NCBI GenBank assembly: GCA_026874595.1
Contig: CM049308.1
Location: 76,061,124-76,125,123 of the forward strand
Reading direction: 5' to 3'
DNA length: 64,000 nucleotides
Source: Sipunculus nudus
Lineage: Eukaryota; Annelida; Sipuncula; Golfingiida; Sipunculidae
This document shows, one piece after another, positions 1 to 12,189 of the stretch. The notes under the pieces are model-generated. The model had not been told where the DNA came from. It saw only the letters and a program-made list of their open reading frames with translations, and searched no databases. Each line of letters opens with the position of its first letter. The stretch's first letter is position 1. The position numbers and the translations under genes are program-made.

Positions 1-812
1 TTACCCAGTTATGGCTGAAAAAATATAACCCCAGCGTTATTACTTAGGTTTACTATTCTTTAATGAAATGACAATAAAAGAGGTATATAAATAAACTTAA
101 ATTACTTTTGTAATGATTTCTTAAACATTAACTTTATCTGTTCATGAATGTGTAGCATGCATAATGTTATGTTTGTTACCAAGTGTCTCATGCAGGAGCA
201 CCAAATTACAGTCACATTGATCCCGTGACTCATTTCTGCATATGGCGCCACTTATTTGTAACTTTTAATAAATATTTATTTAATGTTTAATAAATATTTT
301 CCACTTCTGCCTCAGAAAACATAAACACTTTACTTTTTATGTGAGGGTAAATTATTCTTTATAGTAAAGTCAAATGAATATGAACAGAAGTTAATTATTT
401 TCTAAGCTAATTGGTACAGTGATGCATCACAAAGCCCAAATCATGACCATAAAAAGCTTTTAAAATCAATATGCACACCGATTTGAGAAACAGTTCATAT
501 ATTTCCAATATAGTTATTCAGAGAGTGGTTAATTTCCTATATAATGATTACTTTAATGTTATGTATTTTATCAGCCTATAATAGATATATTTGATTAAAT
601 CCCATTTGGTATTTTATGAATATTTTATAGACATGCCTTTAACAAATAACGCTATTTTTTATCCATTTAAATATTTCCATATTTCACTACATTTTCATAA
701 AAAAAACTCGGATAGTAGTATATACATGACACGTTTTATTATATATTTATTTATACTTTATGTTACGGAGCCTAATAATAACAGATCATGTAATCGTGAT
801 CAGCATTAATTT
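1..812. other. AT-rich sequence, nothing recognised
   Basis: Low-complexity AT-rich DNA. The only open frame is a 72-codon one with no family features. A 10-bp copy of the adjoining LTR end (TGTTACGGAG) lies at 761-770, 52 bp before the LTR border. Confidence 0.5.
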
Positions 813-1538
813 TGTTACGGAGATAAAAAAAAAATCAGATTTAGCAACGCTAGGCAGCGTGAAATGTCTAGGGGAATGAATAAAGAAGTCAATGATTTTA
901 GTTAACAAATAATTATAATTTATTCTTAGAACAATCCTAACATTACAATACACTAAATCAATACAATTACACAGTATAACAACAATAAAAAATGTACATC
1001 ACCAGTGTCCGGCTCCTAGGCTTTGGTTCCTGGGTACCATCACTGTCGCAGTCCCACAAGAGTCTTTTAGCATAAATAATCCAGATGAACAGTTCAAGTA
1101 AATCTTCTCAGAGAATAATCCGATTTAATCTCTAAAACAATCTGTTGTAATCCAGAAGTGAAGTTCTGGTAAAAATCTCAAAGGCAAACTGGAGGCAGTC
1201 TGTATAGAATCCGAATAAAGTCTGTATAAAGTCCAAAGAATATCTGTAAGTTCTGCAATTATCGGAATATGCCGCAAAAACTGACGAGAGTCACACTCTT
1301 CCGTGTCCGCTGGTATTTTCCTGTCTCTGCCGGCTCTAAACACAGTCCCTATTTATAGCTTTTCACCTGAAGCCCAGAACCTTCCATTCTGGAACCCTCT
1401 AAACTTCACCAAACACGCTGTATTTACACTCCGCGGGCAATTCAGAGTTCAACAAGGACGGTTGCAATAGCAACGCACAGGGCCTGCGCCTAACACGAAT
1501 CAGAATGCCAGGCGCATAACAAACAGATACATGTAACA
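813..1538 (-). mobile_element. Probable solo LTR of an LTR retrotransposon
   Basis: The block begins TGTTACGGAG and ends ACATGTAACA, so both strands have the TGT...ACA ends typical of LTRs. It is flanked on both sides by ATTT (809-812 and 1539-1542), which fits a 4-bp target-site duplication. Read on the minus strand, a TATAAATA box lies at 1350-1357 and an AATAAA signal at 919-924, giving a plausible U3-R-U5 order. The 726-bp length is normal for an LTR. No gag or pol sequence adjoins it, so it looks like a solo LTR. The superfamily is not determined, although Ty3/Gypsy elements often leave 4-6 bp duplications. The Gypsy pol fragment at 5.2 kb need not belong to it. Confidence 0.6.
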
Positions 1539-1640
1539 ATTTAGTTCTCATATTTCTGATGAACAGTATATAATAATATATGATATATGCAATTAAATAG
1601 TAATATAATTTACCATAGCCTTTCAATAAAAATCATTCAT

Positions 1641-4230
1641 TTTTTAGCTCAGCTGACTGTAAGTGATCTGAGCTATAGCGATCACCCTTTGTCCGGCGTC
1701 CGTCCAGTTGTCCGGCCGTCCGGCCGTCTGGCCGTCCGGACGTTAACAGGGCACAAATCGTAACGGTCAGACCTATAAACATTTTACTGTACATCCAAAG
1801 AGGTCCTGTGCAACTCCTTAACCCGATATTAGGTTATGGTGACCTATGTTTTGTGACCTACGGGCCGAAAACATTATTTTGAGCACCCAGACAGTCAGAC
1901 GGCGCACAAATTGTATCCATTAGGCCTAGAAACCTCTCACCGGACATTTTGAGAGATGCTACGAAAATGTCCTTGAAAACCTGAAACTAGGTCTCTGTGA
2001 CTTATATTCTGCGACCTATAGGGAAAAGATGTCATATGAGCACCCTGAAAGTCAAACCGAAAACAAGGTTTTTAGCACCCAGACAGTCAGACAGAGCAGA
2101 TTGATTCGATAAGGCCTAGAATTATCCAACGTGACATTTAGGGAGGTCCGAGGCAAATCTCCTTGGAAACCCGAAATTAGGTCATGGTGACCTATATTTT
2201 GTGACCTACAGGCGGAAACATGATTTCGGGCACCCTGAATGTCAGATGGGGACAAATGGTATATGTGAGGCCTAGAATCTTCAAACTAGGCGTCCTGGGA
2301 GTTTCTAGGCAAAACCCCTTGGAAAACCTTAAATTAGGTCATGGTGACCTATATTGTGTGACCTATGGGCCTTAAACATGATTTTTAGCACCCAGACAGT
2401 CAAGATGGGGCAAAAATAGTATCCATTAGGCCTAGAATCCTCCAACATGACATAAAGGGAGGTCCTAGGCAAATTTCCTTGGAAACCTGAAATTAAGTCA
2501 CTGTGACCTATATTTTGCGACATATAGGGAAAAGATGTCGTAAGAAAACCCTGAATGTCAGATGGTGACCAATCGTATCTGTGAGGTCTAGAATCTTCTT
2601 ACAAAATTTCCTGGAAGGCTCTTGGCAATTCTCCTTGGAAACCTGAAATTAGGTCATGGTGACCTACATTTTGTGACCTACGAGACAAAAAGCTGTTTTT
2701 GAGCCTCCTGAATGTCAGATGGGCACAAATCATATCTGTTAACCCTAGAATCTTCTAATGCAACTTCCTGGAAGGTCCTAGGCAAATCTCCTAAGAAACC
2801 TGAATTTAGGTCATGGAGACCTACATTTGTAACCTACAGGCGGAAACATGATTTCGGGCACCCTGAATGTCAGATGGGGACAAATGGTATATGTGAGGCC
2901 TAGAATCTTCAAACTAGGCGTCCTGGGAGTTTCTAGGCAAAACCCCTTGGAAAACCTTAAATTAGGTGATGGTGACCTATATTGTGTGACCTATGGGCCT
3001 TAAACATGATTTTGAGCACCCAGACAGTCAAGATGGGGCAAAAATAGTATCCATTAGGCCTAGAATCCTCCAACATGACATAAAGGGAGGTCCTAGGCAA
3101 ATTTCCTTGGAAACCTGAAATTAAGTCACTGTGACCTATATTTTGCGACATATAGGGAAAAGATGTCGTAAGAAAACCCTGAATGTCAGATGGTGACCAA
3201 TCGTATCTGTGAGGTCTAGAATCTTCTTACAAAATTTCCTGGAAGGCTCTTGGCAATTCTCCTTGGAAACCTGAAATTAGGTCATGGTGACCTACATTTT
3301 GTGACCTACGAGACAAAAAGCTGTTTTTGAGCCTCCTGAATGTCAGATGGGCACAAATCATATCTGTTAACCCTAGAATCTTCTAATGCAACATCCTGGA
3401 AGGTCCTAGGCAAATCTCCTAAGAAACCTGAATTTAGGTCATGGAGACCTACATTTGTAACCTACAGGCCGAAAACAGGATTTTGAGCACCCAGATAGTC
3501 AGGCAGGGCACACATTGTAATTGTAAGGTCTAGGATTCCCAATATAACATTCTGAGACGTCCTTGGCAAATGTCTGTTTAAAACTGAAATTAGGTCACCA
3601 TGACCTATATTTTGTGACCTTTAGGAAAAGAAGTCATTTAAGCACCAAGACAGTCAGCCAGGGCACATTGTATCTATTAGGACTAGAATCTTCTAATGTA
3701 ACATTCTGAGACGTCCTTGGCCAGTGTTCTTGGAAAACTGAAATTAGGTCAGCATGACCTATATCTTGCAACCTATCAGAAAATATGTCATATAAGCACC
3801 CAGACAGTCACACAGGGCACAAATTGTATCCATTAGCCAAGAATCTTTTAACATAAAATTCAGGGAGGTCCTAGTCAAGTGTCCTTGGAAACCTGAAATT
3901 AGGTCAAGGTGACCTATATTGTGTGACCTATGGGCTGAAAAATTGTTTTGCGCAACCAGCAGACAAAGCACAAATTGTATCCATTAGCCCATGACTTTTC
4001 TAACATGATATTCAGGGAAATCCTTGTCAACTCTTCATAGAAAACTGAAATTGGATCATGGTGACCTATATTCTGCTAGCTATGGGCCAGAATACATGAT
4101 TTCGAGCACCTAGACAGACAGGGTACAAATTGTATCCATTTTCCTTGGAACCCTCTATTGTGAAATCCAGGGGGATCCTGCGCAGGTCTCCTATGAATCC
4201 TGAAATTTTTATTTTCTGTCCATGTTTTTA
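1641..4230 (+). repeat. Hairpin-headed element with a 157-bp tandem core
   Basis: It opens with a hairpin (AGCTCAGCTGAC at 1646-1657 against GTGATCTGAGCT at 1663-1674), then a GTCCG-rich stretch and GTTAACAGGGCAC. The rest is a tandem array of diverged monomers of about 157 bp, each with GGTCATGGTGACCTA followed by TTTTGTGACCTA. Successive GGTCA boxes lie near 2178, 2336, 2495, 2651, 2810, 2967, 3126, 3282 and 3437. Units after about 3470 are more diverged. There is no coding capacity; the short open frames are by-products of the repeat. The architecture (unique hairpin head plus core tandem repeats near 160 bp) resembles non-autonomous 'pearl' or Helitron-related elements and the 160-bp satellites described in bivalves. 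Homology to any named family is not established. Confidence 0.7.
2211..3466 (+). repeat. 628-bp higher-order duplication (two copies)
   Basis: Positions 2211-2838 and 2839-3466 are almost identical. Each starts GGCGGAAACATGATTTCGGG and contains four 157-bp monomers. Only a few differences are visible, for example TTTTTAGC versus TTTTGAGC, GGTCATGG versus GGTGATGG, and CAACTTCC versus CAACATCC. Neighbouring monomers inside one copy are far more diverged. This is satellite-like higher-order organisation made by a recent four-monomer duplication. Confidence 0.8.
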
Positions 4231-4506
4231 ACACTGTAACTTTAGCCAAAGGCTATTCTCATTGTCAATATATAACATTAATAAACAGACATGGGCACCC
4301 AGTCAAACATGGGCTACTTGTTGTATGTACACATATCATATATGGTTTGTAATAATAGCTGTATAATAAAGGTACACTTATCTACTGCGTTGACTTTCTG
4401 TATAACTGTAAGTAGAAGGCTTAACATTTATTTCATGTACGCGGTCCTAAATTAGAGTGTTTATGCTACGGCTATTGGTATTTACAGCTATTTGTGGTAT
4501 TGGTCA

Positions 4507-5180
4507 ATTTTTAGCTCAGCTGACAGAAAGTCATCTGAGCTATAGCGAACACTCTTCTTCCGTCGTCCGTCCGGCCGGCCGTTAACAGGGCACAAATCAT
4601 AAACGCTGGACCTGGAATCTTCTTAATAAATATCTAGGGAGGTCCATGTAATATTCCTTGGAAACCTGAAATTAGGTCTCTGGAACCCATATTTTCCAAG
4701 CTATGGGTCCATGAAGTACCCCCCCCCCCCCCCCAGAATAATAAAAAAATTGATACAAAAGCTCAAGTATCTGAATAACTACTGCGTTGATCACCATGAT
4801 TCTTTGCATGAATATTGATCATGGAAAGTTCCATCAGTTCCCTCAAACTGTTGGCGCCACCTGTATTTTTTTCTAATTTTTACGATTTTTTTTTTCTATT
4901 TTTGATACCTTCAAAGAAGCTTTCATCTGTTAACAGGGCACAGATCGTAACCGCTGGACCTGGAATCTTTTCACTTTATATCAAGGGAGGTCCATGAAAA
5001 GTTCCTGTGGAAACTTAAAATTAGGTCTCTGTTACCCATATCCTCCGAGCTATGGGACTGTAAATACCCCTCAGAATAATTAAAAATTTGATTTAAAAAT
5101 TCCACTATATGAATAACTAATGCACTGATGGCCATGATTTGTTGCATGCATATTAATCATGGAGTGATTTATCAGTTCCT
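4507..5180 (+). repeat. Hairpin-headed element, two copies of the 340-bp core
   Basis: The same head as at 1641 (hairpin 4513-4541, then GTCCGTCC and GTTAACAGGGCAC) is followed by a different core. That core contains GGTCTCTG(T/G)(T/A)ACCCATAT at about 4676 and 5031 and TTGGCGCCACCT at 4851-4862. It is the core that forms the long array at 18.2-20.5 kb. The second core copy stops at ATCAGTTCCTG near 5180, where retrotransposon pol sequence takes over. A C-run lies at 4720-4733. Confidence 0.65.
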
Positions 5181-5835
5181 GTATGACGGCAAGCGACGAA
5201 TTATCGCGTATGCCAGTAGAGGATTAAACAGAGGAAAAAGGAACCCTGTCAATTACAGTTCTAAGAAGTTAGAGCTCCTCACATTGAAGTGGGCTGTCTG
5301 TGATAAATTCAGAGGCTACTTAGAAGGAAGTTCATTCCAGGTCCTAACAGACAACAACCCATTGTCATATTTGATGACGTCCGAGAAGTTGCCTGCGCTT
5401 GAACAGCGAGGGCTTCAGCGTTAGCTGGTTCGAGTTTCAGCTAGTGTACAGGTCAGGTAAAGAGCTGACGCGGAGCTGACGCACTGTCACGAATTGACAG
5501 TCGGCCTTGGGAGGAAGGAGAGCTTCATGGAGAGGATGTTAGCTTATGTTCAGTTCTAACAAATCTTTCCTGTAGTTGCAAGCTCAGGTGTTTGAGGAAT
5601 AGAAGGGAATTATTGATGCTGCCTTAGACCTAATGACGGCCACAACCCTTCCAGTTTTAACCCTTGGCGGTATGCAGAGATTGCAGGAAAAGGATCAAGC
5701 CATCACTCGTCTTGCGCATTACCTTGCATTAGGCATGAAGCCACAGGCAAGAGATCGTATTAAGGAGACAGACCTGGTTCCGCTGCTTTTACGACGGTGG
5801 CATCGGATTGAGAAAAAGGATGGTGTTTTATACAT
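5181..5835 (+). pseudogene. Ty3/Gypsy retrotransposon pol fragment (RNase H to linker)
   Basis: The translation up to 5424 matches the RNase H domain of Ty3/Gypsy polyproteins: IIAYASRGL, then NYSSKKLELLTLKWAV, then LTDNNPLSYL with the catalytic-type Asp, and LPALEQR. Just after a stop at 5422-5424, the expected FEFQLVYRSGKE stretch continues in another frame (from about 5426), so a frameshift is present. A further frame from 5633 carries a linker-like segment that would precede the integrase zinc-binding region, but the similarity stops at about 5835 where a minisatellite begins. Reverse transcriptase, most of integrase and both LTRs are absent. It is a dead fragment, joined on the left to repeat core sequence. 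Confidence 0.8.
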
Positions 5836-6950
5836 GTTTATGTCCTATTACACGAGGTATTATATCACGTGGTATCATTGTCTATGTCCTATTATACGAG
5901 GTATTATATTACATGAGGTATCACTGTCTGGATCCTATTACACGAGGTATCATATCACATGAGGTTCCATTGTCTATGTCCTATTACACGAGGCATCATA
6001 TTACATGAGGTATCATTGTCTATGTCCTATTACACGAGGTATAATATCACGAGGTATCATTGTCTATGTCCTATTACACGAGGTATCAAATTAAATGAGG
6101 TATCATTGTCTATGTCCTACTACACGAGGTATCATATTACATGAGGTATCATTGACTATGTCCTATTACACGAGGTATCATATTACATGAGGTATCATTG
6201 TCTATGTCCTATTACACGAGGTATCATATTACATGAGGTATCATTGTCTATGTCCTATTGCACGAGGTATAATATCACGAGGTATCATTGTCTATGTCCT
6301 ATTACACGAGGTATCAAATTAAATGAGGTATCATTGTCTATGTCCTATTACACGAGGTATCATATTACATGAGGTATCATTGTCTATGTCCTACTACACG
6401 AGGTATCATATTACATGAGGTATCATTGTCTATATTTTATAACACGAGGTATCATATTACATGAGGTATCATTGTCTATGTCCTATTACACGAGGAATCA
6501 TATTACATGAGGTATCATTGTCTATGTCCTATTGCACGAGGTAACATATCACATTAGGTTTCATTGTCTATGTCCTGTTGCACGAGGAATCATATCACAT
6601 GAGGTTCCATTGTCTATGTCCTATTGCATGAGGTATCATATCACATGAGGTTCCATTGTCTATGTCCTATTACACGAGGTGTCATATTACATGAGGTATC
6701 ATTGTCTATGTCCTACTACACGAGGTATCATATTACATGAGGTATCATTGTCTATATTCTATAACACGAGGTATCATATTACATGAGGTATCATTGTCTA
6801 TGTCCTATTACACGAGGTATCATATTACATGAGGTATCATTGTGAGGTATCATATTACATTAAGTATTATTGTCTATATCCTATTACACGAGGTATCATT
6901 TACATGAGATATCATTTTCTATATCCTATTTCAAGAGGTATCATATGAGA
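5830..6950 (+). repeat. 46-bp minisatellite, about 23 units
   Basis: The unit is roughly TGTCTATGTCCTATTACACG followed by AGGTATCATATTACATGAGG and TATCAT. Internally it contains two GAGGTATCAT half-units. Variants swap CTATTACACG for CTACTACACG, CTATTGCACG or TTATAACACG. The short open frames across it are products of the repeat. It directly abuts the truncated pol fragment. Confidence 0.9.
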
Positions 6951-7899
6951 AAGAGCAGTTTCCTGGCTTATACACTCTTTCTAAAAGATTTATTTTCCTG
7001 GAAGTGGAAGACAAAAGTGGCAGGTTTTTTATATAAAGGTTCGGTGTACCCGTAGTCATGAGAACGTAACCCCTAAAACTTGTGAGGTTTTCGTTAGTTT
7101 AGGAGTTTTTGAGATAATTCCTTCATCCAGGTTATTGACTTTATATATTTTCCTCATTAATTATTCAGTTATGTATCTCATATTGAGAAAATTTAGGATA
7201 AGGCATGCATCACAGTGACGGATGCAAGATTTAGGAAAAGAGGGGTCCAACCCAGGAGGACTAATGATATACCCTAAACAGAAGGTCCCCGATTCGGAAA
7301 AGGGGGGGGGGGGCAGGCCACAAATGTCGTTCTGAAATCTTTAAATAATAATCTGGACCTTCTGCATCAATCTTTGCTTACATGAAAGTATGTTGACTGT
7401 TTGTTAATGGGGGGGGGGGGGATATAAATCGAATTCAAATCATAAAAATGAATTATTTTAAAATACTACACAAAACCAAAATATATAAACCATAATAAGT
7501 GGCTGGATTGAAGTAAACGGCATCTACTCTCTTCACCACATGTAAACCTGCGCCGTTGGCGTAACTAGACCTTGCCGACAATCGCTTAAGTCGTATTCTT
7601 TTGAGTACAATTTGGCGAATATTTACATCGTCACAGGAGGCAATGTTTTAACCCTTGTTTGCTTGATCGTATGTAAATAGGATTGCGAAGATATCATCGT
7701 TTCGAGTTCCATTAAATTTTGTCGAGTGATGGGACATATGTAAGGGAAGCCAGCATTCAGTGTTGGTGAAAATCCAGATAAAGGGGCAGATCGGATAGAA
7801 GTGTTTTGCTTTTGGGATTGGTTAGCCTAAGTGCCATTAAGGTGCATTATACGCTCGTCTTATGTCCTGTGACCTATAGCCGTGCTTAAAATGCGTGCA
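6951..7899. other. Unassigned intergenic DNA with two G-runs
   Basis: No gene or family recognised. G-runs of about 11-12 lie near 7302-7313 and 7410-7421. Confidence 0.4.
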
Positions 7900-8575
7900 T
7901 TTTGCAAAGAATTTAAATCAGGAGCGAAACCATATTGGTATTCATAAAGAGGTTCATGAAAATCCATTAGATTGTTGGTAAGCCAGCAAGATGCCACCAA
8001 GGCCTGGTGACCTCTGACCTTATTAGATATACATGTACATGGGTTTTGCCGGGAATCGAACTAAGGTGAGATATTATATTGGTGAATAGTTCTTTTGAGT
8101 TACATCAAAATCCATCATACCTTGTATGTAATCGTGGCAAAACCGCCAAGAAGCCTGGTGACCTCTGACCTCATTCAGTGCCCGTTGATTTATTATCGAA
8201 CTCGGGCGAGATAGTCTCAAGGTGAGACGCCATGATAACCTTCATGAAAATACGTCAAAACCCCTAAAAGTTGACAGAGAGATGTAAGGTGATAGAACAA
8301 AGTAGCCTCGTGACCATACAGAGCTGACCTAATCAAATATGCCTGGATTTTGCCGTAAATCAATTTTTAGCGAGATAGTATAATGAAATTTAATGAAAAT
8401 CCATTAAAATCCCAAGTTATCGCGGCGACACGAAATGTTAACGGACGGACAACGGACGGACGGCACGACAAACGAACGCACCTTTGGTATACCATAAAAC
8501 GTTCCGTCATAGACGGGCATATAAAACCCCTTATATACAATTGTCATTCACAAATTCCCATCTGACACGACCATT
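7900..8575 (-). repeat. Element with a 150-bp core and GTCCG head, reverse orientation
   Basis: Core units of about 150 bp are marked by CATGAAAATCCATTA-type motifs near 7955, 8106, 8244 and 8390, by CCTGGTGACCTCTGACCT twice (about 8005 and 8152), and by a GCGAGATAGT-like motif. The right end is GTTAACGGACGGACAACGG, then a region containing GGTATACC, then TCCGTCATAGACGGGCAT, which can fold into a short hairpin. Read on the minus strand this is the same layout as the heads at 1641 and 4507: hairpin, then GTCCGTCC, then GTTAAC. Confidence 0.55.
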
Positions 8576-10116
8576 AATGTTCATTTGTGGAATGGTATTT
8601 TCATATGTATAATATATACAGGTCTTGAAGTGTTTAATAGTAAACTGGTCTGAAGTTATAAACACTTTTTTTTATCTTAGCTCAGGCGTTTATTTTTACC
8701 CTGTGTGTTTGTTTGTCAACAGAATTATGCTGAACTATAGAGAGGGACAGAGCATGGTCCGGGTAATACCATATAAATGCTGGTGCTCTGCTGCGTGTCA
8801 TTTTATTTCTCCATTTGATTTAAATTGAATCACCGCTTCATAAAATGGAAATATGAAAAAAATAAGCTTGGAGGAGAAGAACACTTTATGGATCTTATAA
8901 TGGCAACTAGTGCACGAATATCAACAAGCGGAGCAAGATGGGACGCCCACGCAAACGCATAAAAGTGTCATCAAGATACTACCTACAAGTATTTTGTGAG
9001 ATCATGGCATTATTTATGGAGCTGCACTCTCGAAAATCCCTATACCAATCGTAAATTTGCATTTTATGTATCCTCGAACGGTCTGTAATTTCAGACATTT
9101 GGATTTTTGTCAAACCTTTTTAAGTTTTACAACCTTCAATGTTTCCGATAGCCCTAAATCCTAATCCAGAGTGTGACTTAAGATGCCAAGAATTAAATGT
9201 TTACAGACACATGGAACGTGGCCCTTAAATAATGATACTGAACCTGCATGACCTTCCTTGTTTCAGATATGATTATCAAGGCCATAGAAATTGTATGTAT
9301 AGCTCCAGTATACAGTGAAATCTCACCTGACAACCACCAAGCGCTAAAAACAAGCCAGCACGACCACCCTGTTTAAACGACTATCCCACTAGTTAACACG
9401 ATAAGTTATCAGTAATGGACAAATCTTATATAAATCATGATACAAAACGTTACGAAGACTAAAGACGTTTCGGCCCAAGACCATAAAATGAATCCCTTGT
9501 ACAACGACCCATGGGTGTGGTGGTGGTGACCGATCGAGCAAATCTGCAATCGCACACACACACACCAAAGTTGGGTTTGCGCGTTGTATAGCACCATGTA
9601 GTAAGTGATTTAACATACGATTGATTTTAATAAATCTGCGAGAAACTTGCGAGTGGACTGAGCTATGAAAGCCCAATACTTGATAGCCACCAATGGTAAC
9701 AAAAAAATGTTAAATATATCTGACATCCGTTAAAGGTGTTAGAAAAGGTATAAGACGTTTCGTCGCTGCGGGCGGCTACCTGCTTGATGAATAGATATTG
9801 CCTAGACCTTCACTGTTTGGTCTTGGAAACAACTCAAAAACATAAGAATAAATACTATAGAATCCACCCTTTAAAAGTCCGCGATACTCATTTTAGCGCG
9901 TGTAGCGTATTTTGCACATTAACCGATCTGAACTTGATTTGTTTATTAAAACTCAGGATTGCCATGTTATACCGTGATTTTTTAAGTTGAAAAAATTGTA
10001 GGAGCACCATACTTAGGTATGGGTATGTGTTTAAATTGCTTAAATCACCTATCTGTATTTTTATTTAGATTTTGGTAGTAGCGGAGTTGGTCATTATGAC
10101 CATCACGACCACTTTC

Positions 10117-10120
<4 letters not shown>
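8576..10120. other. Unassigned; possible MITE remnant near 9311
   Basis: No gene recognised. Near 9311-9395, ACAGTGAAATCTCACCTGAC and several ACGACCACC-like motifs resemble the TIR of the small elements at 35186 and 45525, so a decayed relative may lie here. Confidence 0.35.

Positions 10121-10170
<50 letters not shown>
10121..10170 (+). repeat. (GA)25 microsatellite
   Basis: Uninterrupted GA dinucleotides. The Leu/Ser-rich frame on the other strand is an artefact of it. Confidence 0.98.
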
Positions 10171-10173
<3 letters not shown>

Positions 10174-11278
10174 TTCATGCTGAAAAGAGAGATGTACGTG
10201 TTCAACGGATAAATGTTGCCTACCTTCCTGCTCCCATATCGGTGTATCTAGGACCCTGTATGTCAGGAGTTTTGTCAGTCTTATGAAATTTGAAGTAATC
10301 GCATGACACACACCCTACAGGCTATTTTGATAAGTAATGTACAGATAAGCTATAATTATGTTTCCTGTACCCATAACCCCATATCGGATTATCTAGGATC
10401 GTATTATCGTACGTCTATCAGATGTTATTTCGTGATAGATGCCTATATTATGATGCAAAATCTTGAAAATGTGGCGATTTGGCGCACAAGTACCTTATGC
10501 CAGTTGCTTCATGGAAGTCTTCAGCGAAATTTTAAAGTATAATTGCCTGTTAGTTAGGGCTGTGTATACAGTAACTTTTCTTCTATATTTGCAGGGTGAC
10601 AATATACTAATTTTTAAATGAAGCAATTTGTTTTACATATGTACCGTGATATAATATACTGGATTGTTGAGCAAAAAGTGCTAAATAGACCTGTATTTTT
10701 AAAGTCAACTGAATAGTTTCTTTTGCGAATAAAGCTTTCATTTAATAAATTGGCACAATGAATTTTCAGATAAATCCACGAACTAATACCTAGGAAGTCT
10801 TACCTTTACGTTTAATTTCAGATATCCTCAGAATGAATTAATATAGGGTGACGGTCATGATTCCACTTATAATAGCTTCTGTAAGCATACCCACATCTAT
10901 GCGAAGACATGTTTAACTGTCTCCGCCAGGAGGGTATGTGTTCATCTGTATTCGCGTGTCTGTATGTTTGTGTGTTTGTTCATAACATAACTCACCCAAT
11001 CCTGTACGGGATCTCATGCAATTTTCACGGTATTTCAGGAATGGGTTAAATGAAAAAATCAATAAGATTTTGATGTGGATCCGACACATGACCCGGTTTC
11101 AGGATGGGCATAACGGAGTATTCACAAATGTAAAGCCACGTATGTACAAACGAACCCGGGAATAATGCCTAAATGAGTAAATGCAAACACATAGCAGAAA
11201 CTTGCATTCTTAAGAAGTCAGATTTCTAGTTTTAAATATATCAGTCTTTTCATCACATTCGATATTTTGTTTCTATAA
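10171..11278. other. Unassigned intergenic DNA
   Basis: No coding or repeat family recognised. Confidence 0.4.
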
Positions 11279-11911
11279 AAACAAGGGACCCATGGGTGAC
11301 AGCGCTCAGCTGAATTTTGTAAAAAAATTAGCAAATGTAAATATACTGATTTCTATTGTTGTTGTTTTTACACATTTGCATTTGAAAAGCTGAGAGGAAA
11401 TGGCCCTGCTATGTGTGATAATCAAGTACAAAATATATGATAACCAAACTAAGGCTGCCTTTCCATGAGAGCAATTTTTCCCTGGCGGAGCGTTTGAACG
11501 CCTGCAGCAGAAATTACTACATGTGCCGTTTTCGTCGCCCGGTGAATAACCCGCGCGTTCACCGAGCTGAAACCCGTGTACATGGAGAGGCTACATTGAT
11601 AGAACACTAGAGCGATTATGACCGCCAAGGCAACGACATCGAACCGCAGAAAAAATCGAATTAATGGAAAAGTTTTGGCGATGCGTTCCCGCGCAGAGAA
11701 CGCCCCACGCTCTTGGAAAAGCAGCCTTATACTCAGACTTGACATCCATGAAAAACAAGGGACCCATGGGTCACAGCGCTCAGATGAACTTTGTAAAATT
11801 TTAGCAAATACAAAATGTACTTATTTATATCTTTTTGTTATTATCAGCATTTGAAAAGCTTAGAGGAAATGACCCTGCTATTTGGTGATAATCAAATACT
11901 AAATTTATAAA
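11279..11911. repeat. Pair of 160-bp direct repeats flanking a small TIR element
   Basis: Positions 11279-11440 and 11750-11911 are diverged direct repeats. Both begin AACAAGGGACCCATGGGT, then CAGCGCTCAG(C/A)TGAA, and both contain CATTTGAAAAGCT and GAGGAAATG(G/A)CCCTGCTAT. The motif recurs inverted at about 22012-22043, so it belongs to a dispersed family. The sequence between the repeats is the TIR element listed next. Confidence 0.7.
11451..11728. mobile_element. MITE-like element with about 20-bp TIRs
   Basis: The left end AAGGCTGCCTTTCCATGAG is the near-perfect reverse complement of the right end CTTGGAAAAGCAGCCTT (11709-11728). Total length is about 280 bp and GC content is higher than in the flanks. 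No transposase is present. Flanks read ACT/ATACT, so the target duplication is not clear; a decayed TAA/TTA (PIF/Harbinger-like) duplication is possible. Confidence 0.6.
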
Positions 11912-12189
11912 AGCAAAACAAAAACTTTGCAGTTTAACGAACTACAGTAGAGCGTCGTTGTTTTTTTCGGATAAAGGGTCGTTCGGATTAACGATTTTGC
12001 AAGAAACTGCACCGAGAAGCACCGTGATTACCACTGAGTTCCAGATACTGACTCACCGAAATTAATAAGGCGAGCATATAATAAACTTGTGGCAATATAT
12101 TATAACATTTTCGATAGATTTAATTCAATTTTCAACAAAAGGAGCTGTGCTTGAACGAAACAAGTGCTACATAACAGCTGGGCACAGTA
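11912..12189. other. Unassigned; pogo-like TIR remnant
   Basis: ACAGTAGAGCGTCGTTG near 11945, followed by GGATAAAGGGTCGTTCGGAT, resembles terminal sequence of pogo/mariner-type MITEs, but no second end was found. Confidence 0.3.

Noticed and set aside
5808-6372. Repeated 61-residue open frames rich in Tyr-Thr-Arg
   Set aside because: They restate the 46-bp minisatellite; the period is not a multiple of three and frames end at each phase change.
5830-6950. CRISPR-like regular repeats
   Set aside because: Units are contiguous without unique spacers, and the context is eukaryotic.
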